64,000 bases of DNA from Rhizobium favelukesii (GTDB taxonomy: Bacteria > Pseudomonadota > Alphaproteobacteria > Rhizobiales > Rhizobiaceae): NCBI RefSeq assembly GCF_000577275.2, contig NZ_HG916852.1:1181001-1245000 (forward strand). Reading direction: 5' to 3'. The translations under genes were made by a program, and so were the position numbers. Positions 44,259 to 53,315 of the stretch are shown here, piece by piece (position 1 is the stretch's first letter; each line of letters begins with the position of its first letter). Below the pieces are notes generated by a model. That model ran no database searches. It was given only the letters and a program-made list of their open reading frames with translations, and was not told the DNA's origin.

Positions 44259-44681
44259 CTAAGCCACTGCGCGTACGAGTGCTTCCTCGCGGATGCGGTT
44301 GACCATCGAGCGCAGACCGTTGGCGCGCTGCGAGGAAAGGTGTTCGACAAGGCCGATCTTGGAGAATACGTCGAAGGCATCGAGCGCAGCGATCTCGGAG
44401 GCCGTCTTGCCGGAATAGGTCGCCAGCACGATGGCTACGAGCCCGCGCACGATATGCGCGTCGGAGTCGCCCTCGAAAGTCATCACCGGATTGTCCGGGT
44501 CCCCCTCGGTGTGCGTGACCAGCCAGACCTGGCTGGCGCAGCCCATCACCTTGTTGGCCGATATCTTCTGGTCGTCGGGAAGGTCCGGAAGCGCCTTTCC
44601 AAGCTCGATCACATAGCGATAGCGGTCTTCCCAGTCGTCAAGGAAGGAGAAATCATCGAGGATCTGCTCGAGGGACGTCAT
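44259..44681 (-). CDS. sufE: SufE family Fe-S cluster assembly protein
   Basis: 140 residues. The ATG at 44681 gives the usual family start (TSLEQILDDFSFLDDWEDRY). The sulfur-accepting cysteine is in the motif VMGCASQVWL. SufE stimulates the cysteine desulfurase SufS and passes persulfide sulfur to the SufBCD scaffold. The rest of the suf operon is not in the window. Confidence 0.94.
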   Translation of the reverse strand: MTSLEQILDDFSFLDDWEDRYRYVIELGKALPDLPDDQKISANKVMGCASQVWLVTHTEGDPDNPVMTFEGDSDAHIVRGLVAIVLATYSGKTASEIAALDAFDVFSKIGLVEHLSSQRANGLRSMVNRIREEALVRAVA

Positions 44682-44740
44682 GCATTCTGGCCTTTCGTTA
44701 TCAAGATTCATATAGGTGAAACGTGGCCAGATTTGAACCA

Positions 44741-44780
44741 TTAAAAAGAAACGCCGCAGAGGATGTGCATCCACGCGGCG
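44741..44780 (-). terminator. Terminator of the DUF5330 gene
   Basis: On the minus strand CGCCGC...GCGGCG, with an inner GGATG/CATCC stem, forms a long imperfect hairpin followed by GTTTCTTTTTAA. It lies ~105 bases beyond the stop of the gene at 44885. Confidence 0.6.
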
Positions 44781-44884
44781 CAGCAAAGGCTGAAAATAAA
44801 CAGGGCAGGCACGTCAGGCACGAGACGTTCCGCGTCGTGCGGATCGTCGGCGCAAGCTTGGTTGCGGGAAGTCTAGTGGAATTC

Positions 44885-45379
44885 TCAGGTGGCGGGGCGC
44901 GGCGTCGGCAGCGGAATGGTGCCGGTCGTCACGGTGTCGGAGACGGCCTCGTCGCCGTCATCAACCGGCGGGCGATAGGGCAGCGGCTGGTTGAGGGCTG
45001 CGGTCCGTTCCTGCGCCGCGGTCTGGGCCTCGGCACGGGCCGGTGCAAGCGCCGCGACAGGAGCACTCGGCGCGATCGTCGCAACGGCAGGTTTGACGGA
45101 GTTATCGTCGCCGAAGCGGCTGTCCAACAGCTCGTAGGCGACACGGGCGCCTTCGCGAGCCCGGTGGCCGAGGGCTGTCATGGTCTCGGCGCCCTTGACA
45201 CAGACCTCCGGCTTCTCGCCGCACATGCCGGTCACATAGTCATAGACACCTGTCGCCGCGACAAAGGCGTCGGAAACCTGCAATTTCGGCCGGGGACCTG
45301 TAGAGCTTTCGCCGCTGAAAAACGACAAGAGCACGAGCACAAGCCCGAACCAGAATGATCCTTTGATCAGAAACCACAT
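44885..45379 (-). CDS. DUF5330 family membrane-anchored protein
   Basis: 164 residues. One N-terminal hydrophobic segment (MWFLIKGSFWFGLVLVLLSF) acts as anchor. Then comes a conserved region with TGVYDYVTGMCGEKPEVC, and a Pro/Ala-rich tail (residues ~95-164). The pattern matches the DUF5330 family restricted to Rhizobiales. Function unknown. It diverges from the histidine-kinase gene; the 461 bases between hold no recognised gene. Confidence 0.8.
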   Translation of the reverse strand: MWFLIKGSFWFGLVLVLLSFFSGESSTGPRPKLQVSDAFVAATGVYDYVTGMCGEKPEVCVKGAETMTALGHRAREGARVAYELLDSRFGDDNSVKPAVATIAPSAPVAALAPARAEAQTAAQERTAALNQPLPYRPPVDDGDEAVSDTVTTGTIPLPTPRPAT

Positions 45380-45840
45380 CGTCGTTGCCCATCCTGATTT
45401 GCCGTTCGGTCTTGCTGCCGAATCGGTCCGGTCTTCCGGTGTGCTTTGACCTTAGAGCAGAGTTGCGAATGCCAGTTTTCGAAACTCGTCGGCATTTGCG
45501 GCAAATTTAGCTCGAATTTTAATGAACGGGATTTGCACCACATTTCAGTCAAATTGTAGCGAGTGTCGTTAAGCATGTGGCGGGCCACCTCCTGTAATTG
45601 CAGGCAAACCTTGCGGCGAAGCTGCCACAAAGGTTAATGGCAGTCCGAAATGTGAGCGAAATCCGTCGCTTACCGCCCGTTAACCGTAAAAACCAAAGCC
45701 GCTTTCAGATGCCCAAAAACGGGACATTTCGCTCTTTTGCGGTGCGGAGGCGGCTTTTCCCTTATCCTTTCTTTAAGCGCCCAAGGCCTATTGTCCGCCT
45801 TGGTAAAGAGCCTTTTTCGGGCGGGTATTGCGTGCGTGTA

Positions 45841-47373
45841 ATGAGTAAGATCGCAGAGCGGGCGGCAGCCCTCGTGGACCGGGTAGTCGGAAGCTGGCTC
45901 TCCCGCACAGGCGGCGGTGCGGCCGTGCGCCAGCGCGAACTGATGATCCTGAGCCGGTTGGCATTGCTGTCGTCGGCGGCTCTCGTTGCAGCACCCGTCG
46001 GGCTCTCCCTGGTCACCAGTCCCGCTGTCGCACTGCCGGTAGGTGTCGCGACCGTGTGCGCGGCTTTCCTCTTCTCCGCAGTGGGCAGCATTGCGCTGTC
46101 GCGCCAGAGCACGGCAACGGCGGCGGTCGCCCCGCCCATTGCCGAAGACTTTTTCATGGAGGCAACGGCCGGTCTCGCCTTGTTCCTCGACCCACAGGGC
46201 AACGTCACCACCGTCGGCGGTCGCGACAAGCGCGAGTATCTCGCCTGGATACGCGATCCGATCGGCAAGGGCTTCGTCGACCAGATACACGTCTCCGACC
46301 GCATCCTTTTCCTGCAGGCGCTGGATCAGTTGCGCCAGGGCGAGGCGACGGCCGCCGTCGACCTGCGCCTGGAGCGCCCGTCCGTTTCGCGCGACAACCG
46401 GCAGTTTGCCTATCTGCGCATGGACCTGACGGCGCGGCATGACAGCGACGGCGTGTTCTTCAGCGTGATTGCCCAGCTGCGCGACGTCTCGATGGAGCAG
46501 CAGTTGCGGCAGGAAGCGCAGAGCCGTGCCGCCGACGCCCGCACGGCCAACGACGCAAAATCGCGGTTCCTCGCCGCCGTCAGCCACGAGCTGCGCACGC
46601 CACTCAATGCCATCCTCGGCTTCTCCGACATTCTGCTCGGCGAGTATTTCGGCAAGTTTGAGAACGAACGCCAGCGGGAATATGTCGGTCTTGTCAGGGA
46701 CTCCGGCGCGCACCTGCTTTCGGTCGTCAACACCATGCTCGACATGAGCAAGATCGAAGCCGGCCGCTACGAGCTATGCCTCGAACCCTTCGACATTGCT
46801 GCCGTCGTCCGTTCCTGCGAGGCAATGCTGGCGCTGCAGGCGAAGACCAAGGGTGTGACGCTGACGAGCCGCGTGCAGCGCGGTCTTGACGAGGTCGTTG
46901 CGGATCAGCGCGCGATCCAGCAGATCCTGATCAATCTGGTCGGCAATGCCGTGAAGTTCACTGATGCCGGCGGCGCGATCTCGATCGATGCCTCGATGCG
47001 CGACGGCGTTCTGAACCTTTCCGTCAGTGATACCGGCATCGGCATACCGGGCGACAAGCTGGAAATGCTCGGCCAACCTTTTGTCCAGATCCAGAACGAC
47101 TATAGCCGTCGCTTCGAAGGCACGGGGCTCGGTCTGTCGCTGGTGAAGGGTTTGGTGGCGTTGCATGGTGGCGACTTCGCTATCGCCAGCACGCCGGGCT
47201 CCGGCACGATCATCACGATTTCCATCGCAGCGGATGGCTCTGGCGTTCCGGCTGCGGGTACTGCCCGCAACGATCTTGTCGAGTTCCCGCCGCGACTGAA
47301 GGCTGCGCCGGCGCTTGTCGGTGTTTTGGAAGAAGGGCTTTTCGATGGCCGCGAGCAAGCGAAAATCGCCTAA
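45841..47373 (+). CDS. PAS-domain sensor histidine kinase
   Basis: 510 residues from the ATG at 45841; no strong ribosome site, so the start is tentative. Two hydrophobic segments lie at residues ~38-85, a PAS-like domain at ~100-220, a short coiled coil, then the H-box with H249 (AVSHELRTPLNAILGFSDIL), N-box (LINLVGNAVKFTDAGG), DTGIGIPGDKLEML and GTGLGLSLVKGLV. The H-box resembles the PleC/DivJ/PdhS group. No response regulator is adjacent. The end overlaps the next gene by 29 bases. Confidence 0.88.
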   Translation: MSKIAERAAALVDRVVGSWLSRTGGGAAVRQRELMILSRLALLSSAALVAAPVGLSLVTSPAVALPVGVATVCAAFLFSAVGSIALSRQSTATAAVAPPIAEDFFMEATAGLALFLDPQGNVTTVGGRDKREYLAWIRDPIGKGFVDQIHVSDRILFLQALDQLRQGEATAAVDLRLERPSVSRDNRQFAYLRMDLTARHDSDGVFFSVIAQLRDVSMEQQLRQEAQSRAADARTANDAKSRFLAAVSHELRTPLNAILGFSDILLGEYFGKFENERQREYVGLVRDSGAHLLSVVNTMLDMSKIEAGRYELCLEPFDIAAVVRSCEAMLALQAKTKGVTLTSRVQRGLDEVVADQRAIQQILINLVGNAVKFTDAGGAISIDASMRDGVLNLSVSDTGIGIPGDKLEMLGQPFVQIQNDYSRRFEGTGLGLSLVKGLVALHGGDFAIASTPGSGTIITISIAADGSGVPAAGTARNDLVEFPPRLKAAPALVGVLEEGLFDGREQAKIA

Positions 47374-48277
47374 GGGAAGGAGGGGCCGGCAGCAGAGGCC
47401 GGGCCTGCTTCTCACCGGGGCATCCGTCGTTGGCGGATTGGGACTGCGGGGCGCAAGCGCGCTGGGCTGCGTGATTGGCCGCAACCCGTCGGTTGCTGGC
47501 GGCACTGCAGCCTTCCTGGTCATCTTCAGCTTCGTTGCCGCCAACGCGCTCTGGTATCAGCCGGGCGCACATCCGCATCCGTTCCTGCGCACGCGTGATG
47601 CGCTTTTCCCGAATGTGCTTGGCGGCCGCCCGGCCGCCGAGGAGCACAGTGGCAACGTCACGACCTTCAAGATCGAGCGGCAGGACGAGGCCGACGCCAC
47701 GCAGACCAATGCGACGCCGCCGGCCGCTCCCGGTGGCCAGCGGCCGAGCCAGATCGTCATGGACATCCAGACCGAGCTGGTACGGCGCGGCCTCTACAAC
47801 GGCACGCCGGATGGCGTGATTGGTCCGCGCACCAGTGCGGCGATCCTCTTCTTCGAGGAAACCGTGGGCATGCCGCAGACGGGCGACGCGACGCCCGACG
47901 TGCTGGCAGCGCTGAGAACGGACTCGGTCGGCCCCTCGGCGGTTCCGCTGGAAAAGCCGCCCGAGGACGTGACCTCGAAGGAATCCTCTGAGGATCCGGT
48001 CGCCGCCGCCATCCGCAGTGCCGAAAGAAACATCAAGACCGCGCCGACACCCGCAAGGAAGGCAGTCCAATCGGCGGAACTGTCGAGCGTCGACCTCGTC
48101 TTGAAGATCCAGAAGGGTCTCAGCAACATGGCCTATGCCAATGTCGGCGTCGACGGCGTGCCGGGCGAACAGACCCGCACCGCCATCCGCCACTTCCAGA
48201 AGCACTACAACCTTCCCGAGAACGGTGAACCCAGCGAGGCGGTCCTGAAGAAGCTCAAGGAAATTGGCGCGCTCTAA
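47345..48277 (+). CDS. Membrane protein with two peptidoglycan-binding domains
   Basis: 310 residues. The ATG at 47345 lies within the end of the kinase gene and follows GGAAGAAGGG. It has a basic N-terminus, one or two hydrophobic segments (residues ~20-70), then two PG_binding_1 repeats (VMDIQTELVRRGLYNGTPDG; DLVLKIQKGLSNMAYANVG). Overlap with the kinase gene implies co-translation, suggesting the kinase and a cell-wall-contacting partner work together. That link is inferred. Confidence 0.85.
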   Translation: MAASKRKSPKGRRGRQQRPGLLLTGASVVGGLGLRGASALGCVIGRNPSVAGGTAAFLVIFSFVAANALWYQPGAHPHPFLRTRDALFPNVLGGRPAAEEHSGNVTTFKIERQDEADATQTNATPPAAPGGQRPSQIVMDIQTELVRRGLYNGTPDGVIGPRTSAAILFFEETVGMPQTGDATPDVLAALRTDSVGPSAVPLEKPPEDVTSKESSEDPVAAAIRSAERNIKTAPTPARKAVQSAELSSVDLVLKIQKGLSNMAYANVGVDGVPGEQTRTAIRHFQKHYNLPENGEPSEAVLKKLKEIGAL

Positions 48278-48390
48278 AGGTTGCCGCAGTAGCGACACAA
48301 TTATAGCGCGAATCTCGGGCGAGGACCAATATCAATCGCTCGGGGCGACCGCAGCATTGCCACTGCCCGTTTGTCTGCTATAGGACGCCG

Positions 48391-48747
48391 ATGAGATTAC
48401 GCACTGACATCTTTGTCTCCGCCCTTCTGCGCCGGGTTTTCGCCAAGGGCGGCTTTGCCGCTGTCGAGGCGAAGGGCGCCGACGAGGCAGGCGCCGTCTT
48501 CATCCGCCAGCACTTCCGCGATGGTCTTGAGACGCTTTATGGCCCTGCTCCACAAAGTTTTTTCGACGAAGAAACGACCGGCGCCCGGCTGTTCGAGCAG
48601 CGGTTGACGCGCAAAGAGCCTGACAGGATCAGGGAAATGCTCGAGCGCGAGCGGAAGTTTGACCCGGACCTCTGGATCATCGAGCTGGAAGCCGAGGATC
48701 TCGGCGATATCGTTCCGCTTGTCGATGAGCGTCAGAACCCGCTCTAG
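48391..48747 (+). CDS. DUF1491 family protein
   Basis: 118 residues. Family features: RLRTDIFVSALLRRVFAKGG, GADEAGAVFI and DPDLWIIELEA near the C-terminus. Function unknown; the family is found across alphaproteobacteria. It is convergent with the DUF2336 gene, six bases apart. Confidence 0.92.
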   Translation: MRLRTDIFVSALLRRVFAKGGFAAVEAKGADEAGAVFIRQHFRDGLETLYGPAPQSFFDEETTGARLFEQRLTRKEPDRIREMLERERKFDPDLWIIELEAEDLGDIVPLVDERQNPL

Positions 48748-48753
48748 ACAGGA

Positions 48754-49707
48754 TCAGCGTGTGCGGCCGATGATGCGCCTGTCTCGGGCCGGCGGCACCT
48801 CGTGGGCGGGGTGGGCCGTTTCTGTTTCCTCGGGCAGGTAGGTGTAGGTGTCCGCGCGGCGCCAGGCTTCGACGCGGGCACTGCACTCTTCCGGATCGAG
48901 CCCGTCCAGCACCATCCAAGCGCGCGTAACGCTGTGCTGCGGTTCCGCGAGGTGAGGATAGAGCCTTTCGAGCACGAAGACGGCCTCGAGGAAATCCATG
49001 CCGAGACTGATGAGAGTGGTCGCCAGCTGCTGTCCTGAGATATCGAGCATGATGCGCTCGGCCAGCCAGCGGCTTGCGGAAAGCCCATCGGCAAGCGCCT
49101 TGGCAAAGAGCACTGCCTCGCGGTTGCGGGCGAAGCGGACGAGCAGTGCGCCCTGGATCGGCGACAGGTTCCTGAGCCCCAGGCGATCGCCGTCCGGACG
49201 GCTGACGTGACGCGCCAGTTCCCGGATCCTGTTGCGCATTTCTTCTTCGTTGGCGCGGCGTGCGGCAGCTTCCGCGTCCTCGAGGGACGTGGGAGCCGGT
49301 GGTTCGGGTGGCACGATACTGGGCGCCTCGACCTCGACCGGTGCCGCCAGCCGCTGTTCGGCCTGACGCAGACCGACCAGAGCGTCGATGACCCGCGGCG
49401 AAAGGGCATTCCGGCTGACGATCGCCTTCATGTGCGCGCTACCCTGCGTGCGCGCGATCGTGATCAGGGTTTCGTCGTCGATCGCCGGCGAGGAGGTGAG
49501 GAAGGGTGCCGCAATGTCGATCGGCTGGCTGCCGACGAAAAGCGCAACGGCCGGCGGAATATGCGCGCATTGGGAAAGAGCAGCCACGGCCTGTCGCCTT
49601 GCCTCATCGGAGGATGCCTGAAACAGCGGCGTGAAGAGTTCGGCGAATTGGCGCAGTTCGGAGCGGGTCGGCGGTTGCAATCCCTCGAAGCTGCTGACAG
49701 TCGCCAT
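48754..49707 (-). CDS. DUF2336 family protein
   Basis: 317 residues from the ATG at 49707 (ATVSSFEGLQPPTRSELRQF). HEAT-like alpha-helical repeats occur in the first half (ARRQAVAALSQCAHIPPAVA; ETLITIARTQGSAHMKAIVS). A charged linker follows, then a second helical region (HSVTRAWMVLDGLDPEECSA). This is the DUF2336 pattern of alphaproteobacteria, whose function is unknown. No signal or membrane segment. Confidence 0.85.
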   Translation of the reverse strand: MATVSSFEGLQPPTRSELRQFAELFTPLFQASSDEARRQAVAALSQCAHIPPAVALFVGSQPIDIAAPFLTSSPAIDDETLITIARTQGSAHMKAIVSRNALSPRVIDALVGLRQAEQRLAAPVEVEAPSIVPPEPPAPTSLEDAEAAARRANEEEMRNRIRELARHVSRPDGDRLGLRNLSPIQGALLVRFARNREAVLFAKALADGLSASRWLAERIMLDISGQQLATTLISLGMDFLEAVFVLERLYPHLAEPQHSVTRAWMVLDGLDPEECSARVEAWRRADTYTYLPEETETAHPAHEVPPARDRRIIGRTR

Positions 49708-49941
49708 GAGAACCACGTCCTTCTTCCGGCTGGCGGATGGGGCCTCTAGGTCTCGGAACCGGTCACGCACAAGAACACACCCTGGAAACGCAAAAAAGGG
49801 ATGCCGCGGGACTGGACGTAGAGAGACGCCCCTTACCCCACATAGGTTATGAACAAATCCTACATGGGCAGGGTTAATGGTTGCTGAAGACTTTATTAAA
49901 ATTGTGCCGAAAGGCGCCATCGCCTGAGGCCGCGTCCGAGA

Positions 49942-50148
49942 CTAAAGCCCTTTGTGTCCGCGCAGCGCCGCCAAGAGCCTTTCGGCGTTATTGTTTCCCG
50001 ATTGGTAGAGGTCGAGGGCCGCGGAGGCTGCCAGTTGCGCCTCGGGGCTCTTGATGTCGATCCGCTTTTCCGCACACCAGGCATCGAGCGCATTGCGAAG
50101 CACATCAAGGTCCTCGGGGGAGAATGTCGAACCGATAAACAAAGACAT
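49942..50148 (-). CDS. Small conserved hypothetical protein (68 aa)
   Basis: The ATG at 50148 follows AAGGGG. The protein has LDVLRNALDAWCAEKRID, SPEAQLAASAALDLYQSG and ERLLAALRGHKG, an all-helical soluble protein. I recall similar short proteins in rhizobia but know no function. The 387 bases upstream include an AT-rich stretch and a CtrA-like box. Confidence 0.7.
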   Translation of the reverse strand: MSLFIGSTFSPEDLDVLRNALDAWCAEKRIDIKSPEAQLAASAALDLYQSGNNNAERLLAALRGHKGL

Positions 50149-50448
50149 TTTAGCCCCTTCCTTGTCCGTGGTGAACGGAACAGCGCCCAGCCGACCGGCC
50201 TCGAAACCCTGGCCGATCGTACAACCATACCGGTATCGCTGAGGACCGCAATTGATATTTTTGTGACAGGGACCTGCCACACTGACGTCCAGCTGGCCCC
50301 GTTGACACAACCTCCATTAAGTATATGAATTAATGCTAATATCATTGTGACATTGTGGACTGAATCTTCTTGTGAGACGTTTGAAACCAAAAGACGGCAC
50401 GGCGCGTTTACAGAGCGTCGTACAAGCAGCGAATGTCCACGCATGAAA

Positions 50449-50464
50449 TTAACGATCTGTTAAC
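50449..50464. promoter_or_regulatory. CtrA-like binding site
   Basis: TTAA-CGATCTG-TTAAC matches the CtrA full site TTAA-N7-TTAA. It lies in the 387-base gap 50149-50535, about 300 bases upstream of the 68-residue gene. No promoter could be tied to it. Confidence 0.4.
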
Positions 50465-50535
50465 CGTCATATGTCTCAATTCGGGTATGAACGGCGGTCG
50501 AGTGCTTCGGTCGTCCGGTTTCACATCACGGTATT

Positions 50536-50811
50536 TCAAACAGGTGCCGTGAGAAAAGCGCGAATGCCTTCTAGCCCGGTCGGGCTCTGCAGGACGCGCT
50601 GGCTCGCATAGGCGGGCAGGGTGAGATTGCGCAGTTCATCCGTCTCGGGCCGTGCATGGAGACGAGAATGGCAATAGTCGTCGCATTGGCGGACCGTCTG
50701 TCTCAGACGCGACGCCGCAAGGGCAAGAAACCAGTCGAGGCACAGATCCTGCTTTTCACCGGCGTGCGTTACGAGCGCCTCACGGAAAGCTCGAAGCGTT
50801 CCTCCGCGCAT
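50536..50811 (-). CDS. Possible hypothetical protein (91 aa)
   Basis: Frame from the ATG at 50811 with RAFREALVTHAGEKQDLCLD and ALAASRLRQTVRQCDDYCHS. Four cysteines and even residue use make it look coding, but there is no ribosome site and no family I know. It lies downstream of the DUF1214 pair on the same strand. Confidence 0.35.
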   Translation of the reverse strand: MRGGTLRAFREALVTHAGEKQDLCLDWFLALAASRLRQTVRQCDDYCHSRLHARPETDELRNLTLPAYASQRVLQSPTGLEGIRAFLTAPV

Positions 50812-50845
50812 CGCGTTTCGCGGGCAAAGAAATAGAGAGATTGCT

Positions 50846-51400
50846 TCAGTTCGAGGAGCCGGCATACTCGTCGCAGCCGGCCTCCGCGAGAAAGTTCCTT
50901 GCGGCCGCGTCAAAGCTCGCCTGGGGCGCCAATGTCCTCAGCACCGCATAGCCCTGCGAACGCGTGCTTTCCACGAGAATGGTCTTCTGCAGATCCGGCG
51001 GCAAAGCCTTGCGAAGCTCCGTCAGCTGGATCGGCGTTCCGATCAGAACATCGAGCGCGCCTCCGACTGACGTCCTGTCATTCATGCTGAAGACCTCGTT
51101 CGATGCCTCGTCATAGAGTGCGATCGACCAGAATGGCACATTGCCCTTGGCGGTCAGGCGGACCGGACTTTCCTCGATATCGAACGCGCAGACCGCGGTG
51201 CGGACAAAGGGATCGTCGTTGGAAAGCCCGGCCGCGTCATCGGTAGCACCCAGCAGGTAGAACTTGTCGAGATCGCCCTCGGCAGCGACGCGGGTCGCGG
51301 CATCCCTGCCGGTAAAGTGCGGCAGCGACAGGATGATGACGAGATGCAGCAGCGCCGCCCCGAAAAGTCCCGCAAGAATGGCAAACAGGACCCTAAGCAT
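50846..51400 (-). CDS. DUF1254-like partner of the DUF1214 protein, membrane-anchored
   Basis: 184 residues. An N-terminal hydrophobic helix (LFAILAGLFGAALLHLVIIL) is followed by DKFYLLGATDDAAGLSNDDP, AVCAFDIEESPVRL and FWSIALYDEASNEVFSMNDR. The last are typical of the DUF1254 half of DUF1254/DUF1214 proteins. Its start overlaps the end of the DUF1214 gene by 8 bases. Function unknown, probably periplasmic. Confidence 0.72.
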   Translation of the reverse strand: MLRVLFAILAGLFGAALLHLVIILSLPHFTGRDAATRVAAEGDLDKFYLLGATDDAAGLSNDDPFVRTAVCAFDIEESPVRLTAKGNVPFWSIALYDEASNEVFSMNDRTSVGGALDVLIGTPIQLTELRKALPPDLQKTILVESTRSQGYAVLRTLAPQASFDAAARNFLAEAGCDEYAGSSN

Positions 51401-51980
51401 TGCCGCATCCGGTTTTCTGGAGCTTCGGCATGGAAAGGTCGATGACGCCGGAACTGCCCGCCGTCGGGGTATCGAACAGGGTCAGAACGAGCTGGAACGT
51501 GCCCGCCGCCGGCAGTGCCAGCCAATTTCCGGGCCGGGCGTGCGCTGCAATCTCGATCGAGAAGCTGCTGTCGGCCTGCCGCAGCACCGTCCAGGAATTC
51601 ATCGCACCGGGAAGTCCTGGCCGCAGCGAGGCCGGGTTGCCGCTATTGTCTGCGGTAAACAGGGTCCAGATGCGGGCAGGCGGCGTCTGCCCTGTGATGC
51701 GGTAGCTGCAGCCGGCATTCAGCCGATCGCCCGCATCGTCGACCTTGGCGGTGAACATCAGGCCTTCGGCATTTCCATAGAGCAGGCGCCCGGCCCGCGC
51801 TCTATGCGATTTCGCATAGGGGTCGGCGCTTTCCGTTTGCAGTTCGGGGAAGGCTTCCCAAGCGCCGAGCTTGATCGCGCCGAAGCCAGCCGTTGCATCC
51901 AGCGCGTAGAGCGAAATCATGATCCCGCCGCCAAAGGCGATAATCAGAGTCATCGCTATGAAGAGAGGAAACCGAAACAC
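51393..51980 (-). CDS. DUF1214 domain protein, membrane-anchored
   Basis: 195 residues. An N-terminal hydrophobic segment (LFIAMTLIIAFGGGIMISLY) is followed by DPYAKSHRARAGRLLYGNAE, the family signature, and NSWTVLRQADSSFSIEIAAH. It is translationally coupled to the downstream DUF1254-like gene, so the two domains often fused in other bacteria are separate here. Confidence 0.82.
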   Translation of the reverse strand: MFRFPLFIAMTLIIAFGGGIMISLYALDATAGFGAIKLGAWEAFPELQTESADPYAKSHRARAGRLLYGNAEGLMFTAKVDDAGDRLNAGCSYRITGQTPPARIWTLFTADNSGNPASLRPGLPGAMNSWTVLRQADSSFSIEIAAHARPGNWLALPAAGTFQLVLTLFDTPTAGSSGVIDLSMPKLQKTGCGNA

Positions 51981-52412
51981 TATGCGCCCTTGAGAAACAA
52001 ATCAGTTGAAAGGGTTACCACTGATTCTGGCTGCGCGGAATGGCGCAGGGCTCTGCCAGCGGCATATCCCGGCAAAACGGAACAACGCTGGGCTGTCCGC
52101 CGCCCTCTGCAAGAGGCGCAGCCGATGGCCGAAGACTGAAATTGTCGATGGCACATGGACGACGCCGCCCGTCATAAAGGGGTAACCGCAACCCGTAAAG
52201 GCCGCTTGTGGTGCATTCCGGCCGACCCAATTCGCGGGTTGTTATACTGGTCCGGCTTTGGCAAGGATGAGGAATGCATTGCCCAGCCCTGCTGGAAACG
52301 GGAGAAGGACCGACATAGGCTGAGACCAAATATTTCAATCTCATTGTCGGATTGGCAAAAGCTGGTTCGTCCTAGGGGCATTCATAGTATTCTATCCATA
52401 GGAGGTGGCATC
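51981..52412. other. Intergenic region before the SRPBCC gene
   Basis: 432 bases. On the minus strand, 52018-52160 reads as a coding-like tail (IDNFSLRPSAAPLAEGGGQP, then FCRDMPLAEPCAIPRSQNQ) without a credible start. It could be a small gene or a remnant. The last 60 bases hold the promoter and the AGGAGG site of the next gene. Confidence 0.4.
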
Positions 52413-52856
52413 ATGCCCAACACGATACGTCTTCACCGCGTCCTGGCGGCCAGTCCTGAGAAAGTCTATCGCGCATTCCTCGAGCCGGATGCACTGGCGA
52501 AATGGCTTCCGCCAAATGGGTTTGCCTGCACAGTGCACCATTTGGAGCCAACCGTCGGCGGAACACACAAGATGTCCTTCCGGAATTTCACGACCGGAAA
52601 AAGTCATGCCTTCGGTGGCAACTATCTTGAACTGGTGCCAGGCGAGAAGCTTCGTTACACGGACAAATTCGACGACCCCAACTTGCCTGGTGAAATGGAG
52701 GTTACAGTGACGTTGAAGAAGGTCTCGGTCGGCACCGAACTCGATGTCGTCCAGGCGGGAGTACCGGACGTTATTCCCCCGGAGGCATGCTATCTCGGCT
52801 GGCAGGAATCGCTTCGCAATCTGGCAAGGCTCGTCGAGCCGGAAATCAACGAATGA
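52413..52856 (+). CDS. SRPBCC/AHSA1 (START-like) domain protein
   Basis: 147 residues. A strong AGGAGG precedes the ATG at 52413. It starts IRLHRVLAASPEKVYRAFLE, then ALAKWLPPNGFACTV, FGGNYLELVPGEKLRYTDKF and YLGWQESLRNLARLVEPEI, the classic AHSA1 helix-grip pattern. It has a hydrophobic ligand-binding cavity; the ligand is unknown. Frame extension to 52155 has no support. Confidence 0.92.
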   Translation: MPNTIRLHRVLAASPEKVYRAFLEPDALAKWLPPNGFACTVHHLEPTVGGTHKMSFRNFTTGKSHAFGGNYLELVPGEKLRYTDKFDDPNLPGEMEVTVTLKKVSVGTELDVVQAGVPDVIPPEACYLGWQESLRNLARLVEPEINE

Positions 52857-53315
52857 GCCTCAAAGCCTGCGGAGAGCAGGTTCGACTGCTTGGTCTGAGA
52901 GGCAAGAGCAAGGGGAAAGGCGGAGCTTAGCGACTGAGGCCGCCTGCCTTCGGCGAAGGCCGGTTCTTCCAACGCTACGTGAAAACGCGCAAGGGGGGCC
53001 CTCTTGGCAATCAGTCGCGATGACGCCTCTTGGCGCAAAGCGGAAGCGTGCGATATTCCGCTCGTGACCAAGCGGACACGTTGGCGGACACGTTGTGGGG
53101 TTCCGTTAATCTCATTGGCACCGGCCGTGTGCTTCGCGCAGCTGCCATCCAGTGAGCAGCCAATCCATTGTCGGATTTTGTTGCGCCCGCCCCACGCGGC
53201 TCGTGTCTGGACCGGGCGAAACTATCAGCGCGCACATCACATCTCAACGGCAGCAATCGGCGCAAAGCGACGTTTTCGCAACGTGGGATCGTTATTGAGC
53301 TCGAGGTGGTGGCCC
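52857..53315. other. Intergenic region with a 12-bp tandem repeat
   Basis: 459 bases with no convincing gene. It contains a perfect tandem duplication of GCGGACACGTTG at 53072-53095. Confidence 0.5.

Noticed and set aside
44015..44302. 95-codon + strand frame between mucR and sufE
   Set aside because: Overlaps the sufE 3' end, lacks a ribosome site and has no recognisable product.
52015..52344. Minus-strand frame with a coding-like C-terminus
   Set aside because: Only the last ~45 residues look plausible and no start fits, so it is described within the intergenic entry and not called as a gene.
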